A stretch of DNA of 32,960 nt from Sphingobacteriia bacterium. GTDB taxonomy: Bacteria > Bacteroidota > Bacteroidia > Bacteroidales > TTA-H9. The first letter of the stretch is position 1. Every line of letters begins with the position of its first letter. Below are positions 32,661 to 32,960 of the stretch, piece after piece. The notes beneath the pieces are model-generated. The model did not search any database and had not been told where the DNA came from. It worked only from the letters and a program-made list of their open reading frames with translations. The stretch covers positions 1-32,960 of the forward strand of contig JAJTBW010000022.1 of assembly GCA_021286705.1 (NCBI GenBank). The letters are read 5' to 3'. The translations under genes were made by a program, and so were the position numbers.

Positions 32661-32820
32661 TCTAGCATTTAGCCACTGGCATCTGGCATCTGGCGTCTGG
32701 CATCTAGCGTCTGGCGTCTGGCATCTGGCGTCTGGCGTCTGGCATTTGGCCACTGGCATTTGGCACCGACAACTGGCATCTGGCATCTGGCATTTGGCCA
32801 TCAGCTAGTAGCCAGCGGCT
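32661..32820. repeat. Heptad tandem repeat array, unit TCTGGCR
   Basis: About 22 consecutive 7-bp units fit the pattern (A/T)(C/T)T(G/A)GC(A/G/C), for example TCTGGCA at 32682, TCTGGCG at 32689, TCTAGCG at 32703 and TTTGGCC at 32745. One unit (32766-32771) has only 6 bp. The last three units drift (ATCAGCT, AGTAGCC, AGCGGCT). There are no spacers, so it is not CRISPR. Every frame is tested by 7-bp periodicity, so a coding role is unlikely. Confidence 0.85.
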
Positions 32821-32960
32821 AAATTTTGAATTCTTGAATTTTGAATTTAGTCTAGCTAGTAGCTAATCTTTGAATCTTGAATCTCTCCCGCCAGCCCCAA
32901 ATATACATGCTTCCAATTCTCTGATATTCAGCATCTCTAAAGCATCTCTCTTATATCCCT
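32821..32960. repeat. AT-rich short repeats, no gene
   Basis: No gene is seen. TTGAAT-type words recur (TTTTGAATTCTTGAATTTTGAATTT spans 32824-32848, then TTTGAATCTTGAATC at 32870-32884). The last 30 bases carry two GCATCTCTAAAG/GCATCTCTC-like words. The reverse complement of 32942-32960 resembles the AGGGGATATAGAGATG words at the left end of the window. Confidence 0.5.

Noticed and set aside
32661-32820. CRISPR array
   Set aside because: The units are 7 bp, contiguous and without spacers; no cas gene is present.

Overview
This window looks like chromosome from an anaerobic, fermentative member of the Bacteroidota, probably a Bacteroidales/Marinilabiliales-type organism. The DNA is AT-rich, start codons rarely have a strong Shine-Dalgarno, and several genes are preceded by the Bacteroidota -7 box TAnnTTTG. 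The tryptophanase, TyrRS, GluRS and ABC/FtsX exporter proteins are all of Bacteroidota style. This is inferred by reading the sequence; no database search was run. I found no tRNA, rRNA, IS element or CRISPR array.

Layout. 1-4100: surface-polysaccharide genes (SAM methyltransferase, GT4 glycosyltransferase, Wzx-like flippase). 4130-6430: gltX, folB and a small cysteine-rich CWC protein, closed by a two-way terminator. 6512-13341: a COG3014-type/LpoB-like lipoprotein pair, a DUF454 membrane protein, tyrS, an extended SDR epimerase, a SanA/YdcF (DUF218) protein and a six-helix membrane protein. 13505-16220: an NtrY-like histidine kinase and an NtrC-like response regulator. 16651-24052: the most interesting part, described next. 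24287-28684: a MacA/MacB-like ABC efflux operon. 28743-32494: an MFS transporter, tryptophanase with a long leader, and a pirin. The last 430 bp hold no gene but contain a heptad repeat array.

The island 16651-24052 encodes an AcoR-like sigma-54 activator (GAF-PAS-AAA-Fis), an iron-dependent alcohol dehydrogenase, a divergent Rex-like protein whose NADH loop and DNA-recognition helix both look eroded, a NuoE-like [2Fe-2S] protein, a sensory [FeFe]-hydrogenase-like protein (two 4Fe-4S motifs, an H-cluster domain with Ala in place of the proton-transfer Cys, an Fes domain, a PAS domain) and an overlapping SpoIIE/PP2C phosphatase with an extra C-terminal domain I do not recognise. I read this as an H2/redox-sensing module that couples reductant status to alcohol-forming fermentation, with output through protein dephosphorylation. 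The link between its parts is inference from gene order.

Regulation. Two separate sigma-54 circuits appear to be interleaved. The response regulator probably controls its own operon and the ABC exporter: the 18-bp dyad TTGTTC-N6-GAACAA lies over the -33 region of its own promoter, and two tandem near-copies lie upstream of the exporter. The AcoR-like activator probably controls the alcohol dehydrogenase: a perfect 15-bp-arm inverted repeat and a -24/-12-like element lie between the two genes.
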